Assembly: GCF_014851395.1 (NCBI RefSeq)
Contig: NW_024040485.1
Span: 9,876,384 to 9,940,383, forward strand
Length of the DNA stretch: 64,000 nucleotides
DNA from: Micropterus salmoides
Taxonomy: Eukaryota; Chordata; Actinopteri; Centrarchiformes; Centrarchidae
Reading direction: 5' to 3'
This document shows, piece after piece, positions 12,150 to 24,568 of this stretch. Every line of letters starts with the position of its first letter. Position 1 is the stretch's first letter. Position numbers and translations under genes: made by a program. The notes beneath the pieces were generated by a model. It was not told where the DNA came from and searched no databases. It saw nothing but the letters and a program-made list of their open reading frames with translations.

Positions 12150-12480
12150 ATTTTTTATAAATGTGACCATAATTTACTAAATGAAAATCATGCTGTATTG
12201 AAGAAGACTTGAAACTAGCGATTGAGACCATAAACTCATTATGATTATTTTTTTAATGGAACCGGACTTCTTTTTGCAACCACAGGAATCATCCCCTGCT
12301 GGCTGTTAGAAAGAATGCAGTTTTAAGTTAATTCCGCGTTGGCTTCAATCTTGAGAGCTTGAGGATGCCACTTGTGATAAACCCACGGGTAGGTGCCACC
12401 TGGTGATGGATCCATTCAGTAACTAAATATGTCCCAGCATGCAACACACAAACAAACATTAATGCAAGATGTACACTCTG

Positions 12481-12509
12481 TTTTAATTTAATTTAATTTA
12501 ATTTAATTT
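12481..12509. repeat. (TTTAA)n microsatellite
   Basis: About five perfect TTTAA units in a row, ending at TTTC. Confidence 0.9.
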
Positions 12510-13158
12510 CAAGGCTACCCGCAAAGATTTTCCTAGTCAACTAGTGGCTGTTAGTTTAAGCCATTAGTTGAATAGTTGTTGTATGTTTAAAAGGGCAATG
12601 TGTAGTTTTCAGCAGCCACTTGTGGTGCGGTTTTAAGATTGCAACCAGGTGTGTGCGTATTCTTGAACTCATGAGCGAGCATGATCCGACACACAACCAT
12701 TTTCATACAGAGATCCCGCAATAAACGCGGAAACACTAGCATGCTGGCTGTGGCACTTCTCCAGACATGTTTAGGCTACATGTTCAGGTTACTTCAACTT
12801 CCCTGCATGGAGGCATATCAACACCAGCTCCGTACCTTTCATACAGCGCAGCGAGCTGCATATTGGCACAATACTCCCGGAAAAAAGGCAGTGTGAGAGT
12901 GGCTATAGACAGGCAGAGAGACAGCTTCACACATGTTGGAAACTCAGGTAAACTCCCACTGCAACATTACAGTAATATTATTATCAGCTTGAGGTTGAAC
13001 TAATCTATGCTGGTACATCCCAGCCTTGTACCTTCACATTAAAGAATAGAAGAATAGTGTCTGTTCCAAGCAACAGAGAAAACAGGCATGCACTCCATTT
13101 CTAAGTGAGGCTACAGCCCATTGACAAAAAGGCAGTAAAAATTTTATTTATTAATGAG

Positions 13159-13170
13159 TGATTTCGCTGA
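13159..13170. repeat. V-SINE target-site duplication, left copy
   Basis: TGATTTCGCTGA here pairs with TGATTTCACTGA at 13519-13530 (11 of 12). Together they bracket the SINE exactly. Confidence 0.8.
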
Positions 13171-13518
13171 GGGCGATGGGTGATGCAGTGGTTAGCACTG
13201 TCGCCTCACAGCAAGAAGGTTGTGGGTTTGAACCCCGGTTGCCCCGGCCTTTCTGTGTGGAGTTTGCATGTTCTCCCCGTGTCCGCGTGGGTTCTCTCCG
13301 GGTGCTCCGACTTCCTCCCACCGTCCAAAGACATGCGGACTAGGTTAATTGGTGTCTCCGAAATTGTCCTTAGGTTTGGATGTGAGTGGTTGTCTGTCTA
13401 TGTGAGGCCCTGCGATGGACTGGCGACCTGTCCAGGGTGTACCCCACCTTTCGCCCAATGTAAGCTGGGATTGACTCCAGCCCCCCACAGGATAAGCGGT
13501 TGACGATGGATGGATGGA
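13171..13518 (+). mobile_element. V-SINE-type tRNA-derived SINE, full length
   Basis: The 5' head carries internal RNA polymerase III promoter boxes: A box TGGTTAGCACTG (13189-13200) and B box GGGTTTGAACCCC (13224-13236). The strongly conserved central domain follows, with GCATGTTCTCCCCGTG and CTTCCTCCCACCGTCC, then GCGATGGACTGGCGACCTG. The 3' end is a (GGAT)n tail to about 13518. Such a layout is that of the V-SINE superfamily, mobilised in trans by a LINE. A 12 bp TSD with one mismatch supports retrotransposition and relative youth. Short frames inside it are not genes. Confidence 0.88.
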
Positions 13519-13530
13519 TGATTTCACTGA
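13519..13530. repeat. V-SINE target-site duplication, right copy
   Basis: TGATTTCACTGA, one transition away from the left copy at 13159-13170. It immediately follows the GGATGGATG tail. Confidence 0.8.
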
Positions 13531-13553
13531 AAAACTACATATAGCCCCTTTAA

Positions 13554-15010
13554 TATATACATTTAATTATTTGAACATATATTTTTAGGGCATCAGAAAA
13601 TGGTTTGAGCTTCAGGGCTGAGAAAGCATGTTATAAGTAACATTGTTAACACTGTGGTACATTACAGAAAATACAAAACTGTAATAATTAGTCTCTACTA
13701 AGCGAGCCACCTGTTTATAACAAGTGATAATGATTCTGAATGTGTCGGAACAACCAGCAAGGAGACTGAAAATTTAGTTAATTTATTTCAACACAGTATA
13801 ACATCACGGTAATAACTTGTCAAGTCAAGCCTTGTTGTTTGAAACACAGAAAAAAATAAACTGGCCTCTGTTGGTCTCAGAGGCTGTCTTTGGTCCTGGT
13901 CCATGTTCACTGGGAGGCTGCTGAGCCAGGTTCACTCTACTCCGGTTCTGGTGCTCATTCTGGCGCTCATCCTGGCACTGCTTCTTGCATACAGATGAAG
14001 AATATGTTCAGATATTATAAAACCAAAGACTTCATATCAAGAAGACTAGCACACTTTTACCTTAGCAGTAACATTTATATAATCATTCATGTCAAGAAGT
14101 TGCAGGAAAGTTTGCCAGACAGTTGGCAAGTGTGACACTTTGCAAGGAGAAGACAGGAACACCATGATGTCACCTGGCCCGCTTACTTCAGATGTCCCGG
14201 CTTCTCTGCCTCAGATGGGGGCTTGTTTCAAGGGACGCCCCAGGGCTACGGCGCCTCAAAGAACTCCAAGAAATACCCTTGACCGTCCCGAAAGCACTTC
14301 TTCTTCAAAGTGCAGGTGCATTCAAACAAAGAACAATTACTTTGCTGACTGTGCAGCGTCGACAATAATGTCAAATATTTATATGGGAATTTTATGATTG
14401 TACATTGACAAATGTGACTTTAAATCTCAAAAGGCAATGGCTTAAAAATCTGTCACAGATACAGTATGAAAGTTTAAAAAGAAAGTAAACTTTACTGTAT
14501 TTCCACAACAACACGTCTTATTTTTTAAGTCTGAGAGATATATATTTGTAATGAGAATTAAAGCTGCTGTTAGACACATTTTGGATGGATCAAATGACTG
14601 TGTAATGTGAAAGTGGTCATTCTAATGAACCAACAATAATTACCAATCAAGTCTTTACCAACCACTACTTCACTGTTTTGGTTGAATCTCACTGCATTAA
14701 TCAACATCTTTTTCCAGCAACAGCAGATATCAGCTATTTTGAGTGAAAATGCTCTAAAAACTCACTTTAAACGACAGAGGGACAACGTAAGCAACAACCC
14801 TTTTCTCATGAGTTGGTGAAGACAAAAACTCAGAGTGAATATTGGGACAGGACTCTAAATGAATGCTAATGCTAATGTATCTGTTGCTAGTACTATTGGA
14901 TATGTAACTGTTTACTATATCAGCATTAGATGGTGAAAATGTAGCGTTTACACTTTGTTGAGATGACTCCAAGTGGCCTAAAAATCAATTAATGCAGGTG
15001 TACGTTTAAA
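13554..15010. other. Unassigned sequence, no gene seen
   Basis: No element was recognised. A less AT-rich patch (13865-13990) contains imperfect GGTGCTCATTCTGGC-like repeats. Overlapping frames at 13890-14397 show no domain, signal peptide or membrane segment, so no gene is called. Confidence 0.5.
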
Positions 15011-15014
15011 AATG

Positions 15015-15480
15015 TCCTTACAAGCCCCATTTGCACCTGGTATTTGCATGTATTAACATTATCTCAAAATGACATCCAATCCACAGGCTTTTGCATTTAG
15101 ACCTGGTGTAAATAAGCATTCTCTCGATTTTGCCCACATTTTGAGGGAGGGAGGGTACTTGGTGTTCCAGGTCGAAGGACACAGTGACATGGATGGATGT
15201 CATCACTTTTAGCAGGGAAGTATCTGCTAGCTAATTCTGGCTTGCTTAAGGTAGCAGAAAGAGCTTAAAGTTTGGTGATCCTTCTACTTGCAGCATAGAT
15301 GTTTTTCTTGAGAATGTGATCACACAGTATGGATGGCTTTTATACCTGGCTGAGATGTGATCACAATGTTCCAGATGTGGTCTGGCAGATTCGATCTCAT
15401 TCCAATCATTATGTATTCGGCATGCATTTACGACTTACATTAATGTGTTTTCCCCATTCAGATACCCAGATAGAAGTTTC
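15015..15480. repeat. Possible MITE fragment
   Basis: The start CCCCATTTGCACCTGGTATT and internal GTGATCACA and ATACCTGGC blocks resemble a fish MITE family with ends of the form TTTACACCTGGTATTAACAT. No matching right end was found, so the limits and class are tentative. Confidence 0.3.
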
Positions 15481-16720
15481 ACATGCATTCAGATTTTAAG
15501 GTGCAGTGTGATAACATCTTCCATACTGCTTTTGTTTTATTTGTGTGCTAGGATTACCTATAAGAAGGAAAATCAGATTGTGATGAAGCATCTTACTGAC
15601 TACACAACAAGTTCCACAACAAATCCAGATGTCTGAAAGATATCAGGGTAAAAATATTTATAGGATTAATGTAATGCACCCCTCTTTCAGAAAGTTGATA
15701 GTTTTGAGAGATAGACAACAGTGGAAAATATTTGTGAAAAAGTAAGGGAAAACTGCTGGATCAGCACTGTCATGCATTTTGAAGATTAAACTCTCAAACA
15801 GGAGCATTTTTTTAAAAGTATCTGCCAACTTACATCAATGCATTCTCTGAATCCAATCTAGAGCTAGCAGTCATGGTGACAGTCACTGAGCAAGGGAGAA
15901 ACAATCGGCTTAAACCCTTGGAAGAATACAGCCTTATTCCACTGAAATGGATGTAATTTATTTAACAGAGCAGGTGTTAGACAAAACAGTTATTTCTTAA
16001 AGATATTTTTGACCATAAATACACACCAGGCACTGATATCCAAGTAATTAGTGTGTCACACAGCTCCTTTAAACCTTATTTGAAAACAAATTCCCAGTCT
16101 GCAAATTCAACCTTAAATTCATCATGAGTTGAAGGACAATGGGAGATGAAACATTATCCATCTGTTCTGCGTCCACTTTCACTTCTCCCTCTGCCTCTCT
16201 TCTTCCCTCCCCTGGTAAAGCTGTGGCGACCTGTGCATTACAAGTAGAAGGCTGATGATTACATTGTTGGACTGAGAGCGATGCTCATGGTGCTGTAATC
16301 CCAGCAGTAATCAATATCTCTGGCCGCTTCCCCGTCCCATCCCTTCTACTGCATGTAAAATATCCCCGAGCAACACTTAGGCCGCACTTTAATTATTCTC
16401 TCAAAGTCATCAGTGGCTGGAACCAATACTGGTCTTGAGCATACTACAAATGAATCACAGTTTTTGTTTAGGGTCGGTTCGCGACACCAGGGACTCTGAC
16501 GATAAAAGATAGCTACTGTGGAAGTTTTGGTGTTGGATGCAGTAAAGTTTAAAAATCAGTGTGCATTTGAAAGATTGCTTTTGATTCACTTATGATAAAC
16601 ATATTTAACTCCTAATAAAATGGCTTAGCGTGTTACAGCATGGATTTCTGCTCTGTATGTTACTCTGTTTGTTACTAGAGAGTACCACTATCACATTTGT
16701 CTGTTATCTAATGCCAGCTG
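15481..16720. other. Unassigned sequence, no gene seen
   Basis: No gene or complete element was recognised. Around 16140-16440 the sequence is less AT-rich and repeat-free, which could indicate a conserved non-coding element; this cannot be judged without an alignment. Confidence 0.45.
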
Positions 16721-16724
16721 CCTT

Positions 16725-16800
16725 TTAGCTTAACTCAGCCTATAGACTAGAAACAGGAGGAAACAGCTTGTCTGGCTGTTTTAAAGGGTTACAAAATGAG
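16725..16800. repeat. Fragment of a fish repeat related to 57555-58223
   Basis: The run GACTAGAAACAGGAGGAAAC followed by AGCTTGTCTGGCTG matches the middle of a high-copy fish repeat family (form AGACTGGAAACAGGGGGAAA then CAGCTAGCCTGGCT). The outer arms of that family are seen at 57555-58223. Only the middle survives here. Confidence 0.45.
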
Positions 16801-17935
16801 ATAGATCTCTATATTGGCAATGGCTATTTACTTCAAAAAGTGAGGCTTGTGATTTCAGTTAGACTTTAAATGTGTGTCAACTATGTGTTTATTTCCCTCC
16901 CCCCCCTTACAGTTCTTGACCATGTTAACCTTTTCAGGCGAAAGTCTAAAACCACAAATCTGTCTTACACTGATGAGATGAGGATGAGTCCAAAAGACCT
17001 TTTTAAAGTAAAAAACTTAGAAAGTGATGATGAAAGAGCTGGAAGCTAAAATTAGACAACTGCCTACTGCATATTTTATCTCTACTCATCATGTAAAGGC
17101 AAGCTAGAGAGAGGTCAGCAGTCCAGCACCGAGGCAACTTCCCTACCTCCATGTACCGATGTAGTCACCAGCAAATGTTATGCTCACGTCGAGCTTGCAC
17201 TTCTTCTGTTCATTTTGCACCTGACTGCTGATTAGTTTTTCTTTGTGTTTCAGTTGTTGCCGTTATGTCTTTGAGTTAGCAATACATTATAAGCATTGGC
17301 TTATTAAGGTAATTTTACCTTGACTAATTTAAAATAAAACATTATACACAAGAGTGTTGAATGTAATATTGTTTTTATTAATTCTGTTTTGTTTTCTGCA
17401 TTGTCACTTTTTTGTTTTGTTTTTGCCAGTATGCACTCTGTAATTTAATTCCATGAAAATATTCAGACAGAAAACCAATTTGAGATCCTAAATTTATCTT
17501 TAGACAAACAGGTAAAAAGCTATTACTTAGGTTTTTGGCCTTGGTGCCCCAACTAAACAGAATTTCTTTTCTTCCAGCATTTATTTATGTTGATGCAGCT
17601 ATTGATCATGCTCACAAGGAAATTATGTCTCTAGGCTTCAATGCTAGTAGGTGGGCCAGGACATTAATCAGGAAATCAATTGTGCTGTCGATTGGCCTGG
17701 CTGTGTTTGGAAAAGGATTGCAATCTGAAGACTCAGTTGGATTGGAGTGAGAAGCTTCTTATTCTACAATTACACAGCAGTATTATAGTTTGTAAGGAAT
17801 TTGAAGTGTTATCAGTTAAAGTGCTAAAGTGCCCTGTTGGCTTATATCTTTCTGCTTTTATCACAACACTGGAATGTAGTCGTTGGTCAATATCAGACAG
17901 CATTTATTGCTTTCTGTAGGGTAAGCCAAGTGACA
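16801..17935. other. Unassigned sequence, no gene seen
   Basis: No gene or element was recognised. There is a short C run near 16899-16905. Two overlapping plus-strand frames at 17535-17919 (71 and 79 codons) have no recognisable domain and no homologous motif I can name. Confidence 0.5.
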
Positions 17936-17939
17936 ATAT

Positions 17940-18671
17940 GTGTTTTCTTGTCAGCAAATCCCATGAAAAGGCCAAAACTAAGAATGAAATGATTCCTCTA
18001 ACAAGTGTCATACTGCACATTGCTGAAGCTCCTCTTTTCACCCTGTGTTGAAGGCTTCGTTTTAGCTATGAAGTGATACATCTTGTCTCTAAATGAACTT
18101 TGTTGGGAGTTGGACATGTGCAGTTCCTAGTTAAAGACTACTAGCCAATCAGAAGCAGAGAAGGGCGGGTCAGTAAGAAGCAAACAGGGCTTTGTTTCAG
18201 CTGTACCTGTTGACGACCAGCCTGGCTGGAGCAAGATTTTCAGAGTGGTGAGTTATTAATCTGTAACAACTGTATCTTTCATCCATAAAGTTTTAACTGA
18301 GCTCTGTCTCTACATCACAGTAACAACTTTATGTCCACTGACTGCCTGGAGGTTAGCTAATGTTTGGAAGGGAGAGAAGAGGTGTGTGCTGCAGCTCAGT
18401 GTTTTTCCACCGGTGTTTTTGAGGGCGTGTCGGAGTAGCCGCTTGGCAAGCCTTACATGAGGCGCATTTAGCTTTCTTCCCTGTGTTGTCACAAGGATGA
18501 AAGGGAAGCGGCTGGACTACAAACGAGCTGTTTTCAAGCAGTTCAGAGCAGAGTTTTCTGTGGGAGATGGGAACTCCCTTTGGGCTTTTTCACTTTGCAA
18601 GCCTATTACATGCACAAAAAAGGTAATAAAGGAGAGGGAAAAAGCCAGAAAGCATAATAGCACCTTTTTAA
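17940..18671. mobile_element. Probable TTAA-class MITE with right end preserved
   Basis: The right end reads AAGCATAATAGCACCTTTT followed by TTAA (18668-18671). Its reverse complement, AAAAGGTGCTATTATGCT, fits a common fish family starting TTAAAGGGGCCATATTATGC. Internal phrases such as AGCTCCTCTTTTCACCCT and GCGGCTGGACTACAAACGAG match that family as I remember it. The left end is too decayed to place. The 77-codon frame at 18497-18730 runs through the repeat and is not a gene. Confidence 0.5.
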
Positions 18672-20280
18672 AATGCATTGTTGCATTGAGTGACATGTTA
18701 CTTCATTTCCATGAACACAGTTTATTTTGAGTCAGTCCCATTTAAATCATCCAGCTGCTGAACATACTCACCTATAGCACCAAATGCATTTTAATCCATA
18801 GGTAAAAATTGTCTCCAAATTATGCACTATTTACTGGTGTTTGAGTTACTACAGTGCCCAGCTGTTTCAGGAAACTGCTTAGCTGCTTAGATTTAGAGCA
18901 AGTTTCAGGTCATTGTTCAGCTCTTCGGCCCCAACTTGATTCTTTTGTTTTGGTTCACTCTCACATGTGATGAACATAGTGGAGCATTTAACAGCTAAAG
19001 AGACACTATGGAAGATGGGATATTGGACTTGCAATAATAAAATCAATGCTGCCATGATAAAATGCCTGTCAATCACCAGTGACAGTCTAGAAACGTCCTT
19101 TCTCATAATATACGTTATTATCTCATGTAGTGAACAGCTTTGCAGTGTTTTAGTGTCTGATAAGCCTTCAAACTGTGGACCTGGATTTATTGTTACAAAT
19201 TGAGATGTATGGTGCACCAGTTCAAACATTAACACCACATCACATCAACATGCAGACCACATGTGGTTGGAATAATGATCAAGAGAATAGTGCACTGTTC
19301 TTGGGGTGAGGGTGAGTTTCTTTTTTTCCCCCTCACCATCACAAGGCTCTGTGACATGCTATGAATCACTGGCGTCTCTCGTTCCATCTGTTTCTGTTTC
19401 TATCTTTCCCTGCCTGGCTTTCTCTCGTCCTTTGGTAAACTTCAAACATGCCAGCTCCTGTTGACAGTTACATCTGTCTTTGAGGGCTGGTCATCTGAAA
19501 ATCGTAAAGGTAAACTGGACAAACCCCACAATTTAATGCTTTAATCTAATATAGGTGCTCAACTGGATTATCAGAACATAGCTCGACATTTGAGAGTGCT
19601 GCCACTTACTCGTGCTGCCACATACTCATGGCATTCCCACAGCATTATCATCTTTTAAACTTTCTTTTGGACACACAAGGTTTTTTTTATCCTAGTTGCA
19701 CACATTCTCAGTTCCTAGCTTTGAAAATGTCCTTGTTAGTGTGGAGTATGCGCAATGAACAGAACCTGCAGAAACAAGTTTGATTGCACCAAATCTGTCA
19801 GGGAGGATCATTATCTCTAGAAAGTTTCCCACAGTGAGCAGCTGGGAAATTGTCAAAAACTATCTTGTTGTGGATGCAAATGAACCCCTTTGAACTCCAC
19901 GTTATGTATGTAGGTGTTTATGGCTGTCAATCACCATTAAGATTTTGAGAGTCTAGCAAATAGTGCACCGATTCTCATTTCTAGTCACCTTCTGTCGTTT
20001 GGATGCTGCAATGCTGTCAAAAGATTTTGCCATATTTCCTTTAAACCTGGCTAAATATTATGATAAGAAGATTCGTGCATATGATTCCAAATGTTGAACC
20101 ACTCACAGAATTCCAAAACAATCTTGCTTGTCATTATGTGATTTCTTTACTAATGATGGTTTGTGGCTAAAATTGTACATATGTCAAGAGGCAACAGATC
20201 AAATATACAGTAAAGAAGAGTTGAGGATAAATTGTACAATAATTTAGCAATGCATCATTCAGCTTGTAAACAAATGTTTG
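18672..20280. other. Mostly unassigned sequence
   Basis: No gene was recognised. Near 18970-19010 the phrase GGAGCATTTAACAGCTAAAG resembles part of a fish interspersed repeat, but too little survives to delimit it. Frames on opposite strands at 18879-19238 overlap and look like chance. Confidence 0.45.
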
Positions 20281-20980
20281 AAATCTTAGCTTAAATAAAA
20301 AAAAACATGGAGTTATGCCACCATGAAATGCCAAATTCTAAAAGTTAGTGAAAGAAAAATACTTAATGGTGTGGCTATGCATGTATAGTAGCACCAAAGG
20401 ATTAAAGTTGGGGTCCTCCAAATGTGATTGTTTTTTTTGTTTTTTTACCAAGAAACTGCTTTCTATGAAATCAGAGCTCACTAGATGCAATTTATTAACA
20501 GCTGGGATTGTGTTTTTCTTTTTTTTGTGACTATGGTTTATATTATTGAAAGAAAATGCTTGGTTCATGGCAACAAGTGGATTTCATATTGCAGGATCAC
20601 AGGAGAAGACTAAAGTTACTAAAAGACAGTATAAAATGAATAAATGAATAAATAAAAAAAAACAGAATATAGTGTCAGTTATAGTGATAATACAGTGAAA
20701 TGAAAGAAAAACAAACTCCACAAATGGAATCAACAGACACTTGGTTCTCCATTTTCACTTCACAAGTTCCCACAAGCGATGTAATTTATCCAAACTACTG
20801 TGCCTATTTAATACTGGATGAAGGGGCAGAAATCTCTGGCCATAATGGCCATAACCAGCACCTAACTTTACTTTGAAACTTTTAAAACTCAGTGCAGCTT
20901 AAGATAAAACAAAAGGTTTGCCCATTTCAATTGCTGAGACCAACTAAAGGAAATTTGAGGTGACTCTGGGCCGGCAGATG

Positions 20981-21017
20981 TGCAAGGTGCTCCTAGGTGC
21001 AAGGTGCTCCTAGGTGC
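20981..21017. repeat. 17 bp tandem duplication
   Basis: TGCAAGGTGCTCCTAGG occurs twice back to back (20981-20997 and 20998-21014), followed by a partial third TGC. Being perfect, it is a recent slippage or duplication event. Confidence 0.85.
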
Positions 21018-21186
21018 TAAGATGTTTTCTCTGCCATCTCTGAAGTAACAACTGATATGGTTATTTTAACCTAGAATAAATCTTTCCAAATGTTGTTTCT
21101 TAATAGTACATGGCTTAAAATACAGAGGATTCTTTGCACTAAATAGTAATGAAATGATATCACTTTGTCAGTTTAACTAGACGCGC

Positions 21187-21203
21187 GTGTGTGTGTGTGT
21201 GTG
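21187..21203. repeat. (GT)n microsatellite
   Basis: About eight GT units following CGCGC. Confidence 0.9.
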
Positions 21204-24200
21204 AAGTTCACTTCAAGCACTGCATGTGGCACCTACTCCCTGGAAAAGTTATCCCTCCATTGTTGCTCTACCTGAGGTTTGTCATATTTTTTATTATTTA
21301 AGGTTGTTTTTGTGTGTGTGTGCAGTTTCTCCTAAATCAAGGGTCCAACAGTAGAGGATGTTGTTTGCTGTACAGATTTTTATTTTTGATGTCAAATGTA
21401 CCTAGATTATGTTCATGGGCAATGTTTTTTTCATAGTTAATTTATGTACCACACTGGAATCACATTTAAGTAGTTGGGGTAGAAGGTGGATATACAGAGC
21501 ACAGAACCTTGACACAAGAGTCTGGGGTTTGCATCCAGACTCCTGCCTGTAATTAGGTTCTGCCAACAAAATGGATTTGGTTAAGGTTTCAGAAAGATGA
21601 TTGTTTAGTTTAAATCTTGACAATCATGGTTCTGTTTTGTGATTCAAGTCACTGTGGACTTTTTCTGTATGAAACCAGACCTCAATCATTATCTAACTTT
21701 GAATAAGTGTGTCCAGTACCTAAACATAACCATAAGAAAGTTTATAATGCTGTAGTCACTATGATATTGTATTTTAAAATAAGATATTTTTGTCAGAAAA
21801 CGAATGATACTTAATAACATTTCCTCATTATGTTAATATAAAATGTAATCTGGGCGGCTTTATGCTTCCTTCAAAACATAATAACTGTTGCAAATTAGGT
21901 GCATAAAGTTGCATACGATATGTAATTCTCACATTAACATTAAAATACACGGCACTTAAGCAGTTTCATATAAAATCTAAAATTAAATTTCTGTCTTGAT
22001 CCATCAAACATGTGCTGGAATTGTACTATACAGTGTCTGTTTAAGCTTATATGGTGTCAACTTTTGTGTTGTGTCACATTGCATAAAAAAAGTTTTTTTC
22101 TTTTATGGTTCTTAGCATTACTGGATACTAGATTATTAGCATTTCTTTTGCAGCCTATTTGCATTACAAACTGAAGGTTGTGGACATAAAGCATCATTGC
22201 AATGGTGAACATCTGACTTTGTCTAGACTGAGTTTGTATCGGAACCTCACGAGTGTCAGAGCAAACACATTGGCACATAGACAGTTTTCTCAGGCTCTCG
22301 TTTTCCACACAAACGTTTGAAAGATGGTTTATCTTTCATACAATCATTTATCATCATGTATTCTTCCAGTGAAAAATTCTGTTTCTGTCTCTCACACACT
22401 GACAAATGTACAAAGCTTCCCTGTAGTTTGGCTGACTCCTGTGTGGGAGATGGATGTGAAGAAGGCTCCCTGATGTTTTGGTTGTGACATATTTGGAACG
22501 CAAGAGATGTGAAGATTGGTGAACTTAAACATATTAGCTGCCTTACAGTGACTCAACTGTTTAGGTCATTTAGCATGCGCACTGTTAATTTCATTATAAT
22601 AATTTGTTGTTTTTGAGGTTATAATTACATTTTTTCTGTTGTTTTTGCATTGTTGTTTAATGGCACACTCCACATAGCATAATATACCCAGCATGCTAAT
22701 TTAGGTATGCTAATGTGAATGTTAAAAAATGTAGTTTTAAAAAAGATCTCAAAAGAAGACAGGTAACAATAACTTTAAAGACTTGAATCTGAAAATAAAG
22801 AAGGTCTGAAGTTGACCATGGGGAGAGACAAATGGAAATAGTGGTTTAATGCTGAATGCGCATCTGTTTATCTGCATTTTATCTCCAGTGATAATTATAG
22901 CCTTCTATCCATTATGTGTGTTGTGTTGGTATGTAAATTAACAGAAGTTGTTTTACCACCTCTGTCCACTCACTCTGAAAAAGAGTTGGTTGTTGGCTGT
23001 CTATTATTGCTGCTTTAAAAAAGTCCAACAAATATAACAGTCCACCCTCTGACTCGCAAGTTGCAACATGTGAACTAACTATTTGGCATTAGCAACATAT
23101 GTTTTGGACAGAAACAGTTGAAAGAATGATCAAACTTAACTGTATGGTTTTGCCTCAAATGTGTTGGAATTTAATTGAAATGAGCTTAGTCCTTCATTAT
23201 CCACTCGTGGTCTGGCTAAAGTATGACTGAGGCTGCACAACTATGTATGAGTCAACCCTCTCACTTTTCATTTGAGACATTGTTTAGATAAAATGATTTA
23301 TTAGTGCAGCTTTAAAGGTAGGGAAAGGTCCGAGTCATAACCCAACACTGACTGACAGACTGTATTCAAAACTGAGCAACCAGCAAATTCTTACTTTCCC
23401 TAAGATCTCAGCACCCTTAATTTTCACATTGCTAAATGAGTATAAATCAGCAATAACGATTAGTCACAGGTTAAATGTTGTTATTCTTGTTGTTATTCTT
23501 CGAACGTTACTGCCATCAAACTTAATTTGTATATTTGTATAAAATTATCCAACTATTGGTGGTAAATCTGGGATTATCCTATCCTATTGTATTTAAAAAC
23601 ATTTCACTACTACAGTGAACTTGATGAGCTCAGAGGGATCATAAAAGCTTTACATTGCCCCCGTTGGTTTATTCTGCTTATATTATTTTATTTTTTATTC
23701 AGCGCCATATACATTACTTTCAAACCAACTGGCCCTCTACTGCTTTATGCATGCCCCTAAAAAGTGACAATATTCCTCTGCTTTTGCTCTGCTGGGTGTC
23801 ATCACATGTAAATATAAGCTTTTTGTCAGCACACTCAGGCACTCAGGTAATTATCCAAGATGTCTAGTGAATTCAGAAAGTAAATTTCCTCACATCAACA
23901 TCATATGTTTGATCATATATTTGTCTACTGTAATGGAGTCACATCTGTTGGGAAAGAAGCTTTATGAAAGGATTTAAAGTTTTGAGTTTTCTGGAGAATT
24001 GAATGAGCCTTTTCTTACTTTCTAAGTTTCACCAAAGTAGAAAGGAAAACATGCTTAAGTTTAGAGCGCTTATAATTACAAATGCCAAGTAATGGTAATT
24101 ACGTGAGGGACTGCACAGTCAGTCTTTTGTGTTCTTTTTATGTGATATGTCATCTTTTATGTCATCAACCGCATTTCCAGACCCCTTCCTATGTCTACAA

Positions 24201-24427
24201 TCACTACTAAATTCCCATATTAGCACTGCTAATTAACATTAGTAACTATGCTGGCCATATTTAGCAATTGAGAAAATACATTGCGGGAAATAACAAGGAA
24301 AGTGTTAGTTTACAGAAACAGTCAACTCTCTCTCTTGCTCCTGTTTTTGTCCTTTAATCGGCCTATATTTTTGAAGAAAGACTCTGTATATGCAGAGTTT
24401 ATGCCAGTTAAGATGCAGCATGTCAAC

Positions 24428-24568
24428 TTTTTTCACAACAGTTATTTTGACATGTCATAACAGAAAAGGCACAGGTGAAACAAATTGTGTTAACAATGGC
24501 TCAGTTCCATTAAGCGTCCCAGTATACCGTGACAGTGAGCCAGCATGCACAATACCAGCACCCTGAAT
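24428..24568. repeat. Half of a MITE related to 26778-26992
   Basis: It shares the exact 20-mer AGCCAGCATGCACAATACCA (24538-24557) with 26875-26894. The preceding arm (CAGTTATTTTGACATGTCAT, then GCACAGGTG) parallels the left arm of that element. The right arm is missing here, so the copy is truncated after the middle. Confidence 0.6.

Larger units (their letters stand above)
10970..12420. mobile_element. TTAA-class repeat, copy B, split by a Penelope insertion
   Basis: Blocks on both sides of the inserted element at 11362-12134 match copy A at 5066-5898, including GAAGACTTGAAAC (12203-12215), ATTGAGACCA and TTTTTGCAACCA (near 12271-12282). Removing the insert and one copy of the 15 bp duplication leaves a continuous sequence through CTGCTTTATTGTCTA. 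This shows the repeat was present before the insertion. Outer limits are approximate because no clean terminal inverted repeat was found. Confidence 0.55.
12591..13549. mobile_element. TTAA-flanked DNA transposon hosting a V-SINE
   Basis: TTAA lies at 12587-12590 and 13550-13553. The left terminus is AAGGGCAATGTGTAG, and the reverse complement of the right terminus is AGGGGCTATATGTAG (12 of 15 identical, with similarity continuing through TTTTCAG). A TTAA duplication with purine-starting ends fits Kolobok-type elements; piggyBac also uses TTAA. Without the nested SINE and one TSD copy the element is about 600 bp. No transposase frame remains; the frames at 12681-13003 show no motif. Confidence 0.65.
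20281..24425. other. AT-rich unassigned sequence, no gene seen
   Basis: A little over 4 kb with no recognised gene or complete transposon. It contains several A or T homopolymer runs (for example 20425-20446 and 20653-20661), the tandem duplication at 20981-21017 and the (GT)n tract at 21187-21203. The small frames are of the length expected by chance in AT-rich DNA. Confidence 0.55.

Noticed and set aside
13158..13527. Overlapping open frames of 60-107 codons on both strands
   Set aside because: They lie wholly or almost wholly inside the V-SINE, whose GC-rich conserved domain keeps several frames open by chance.
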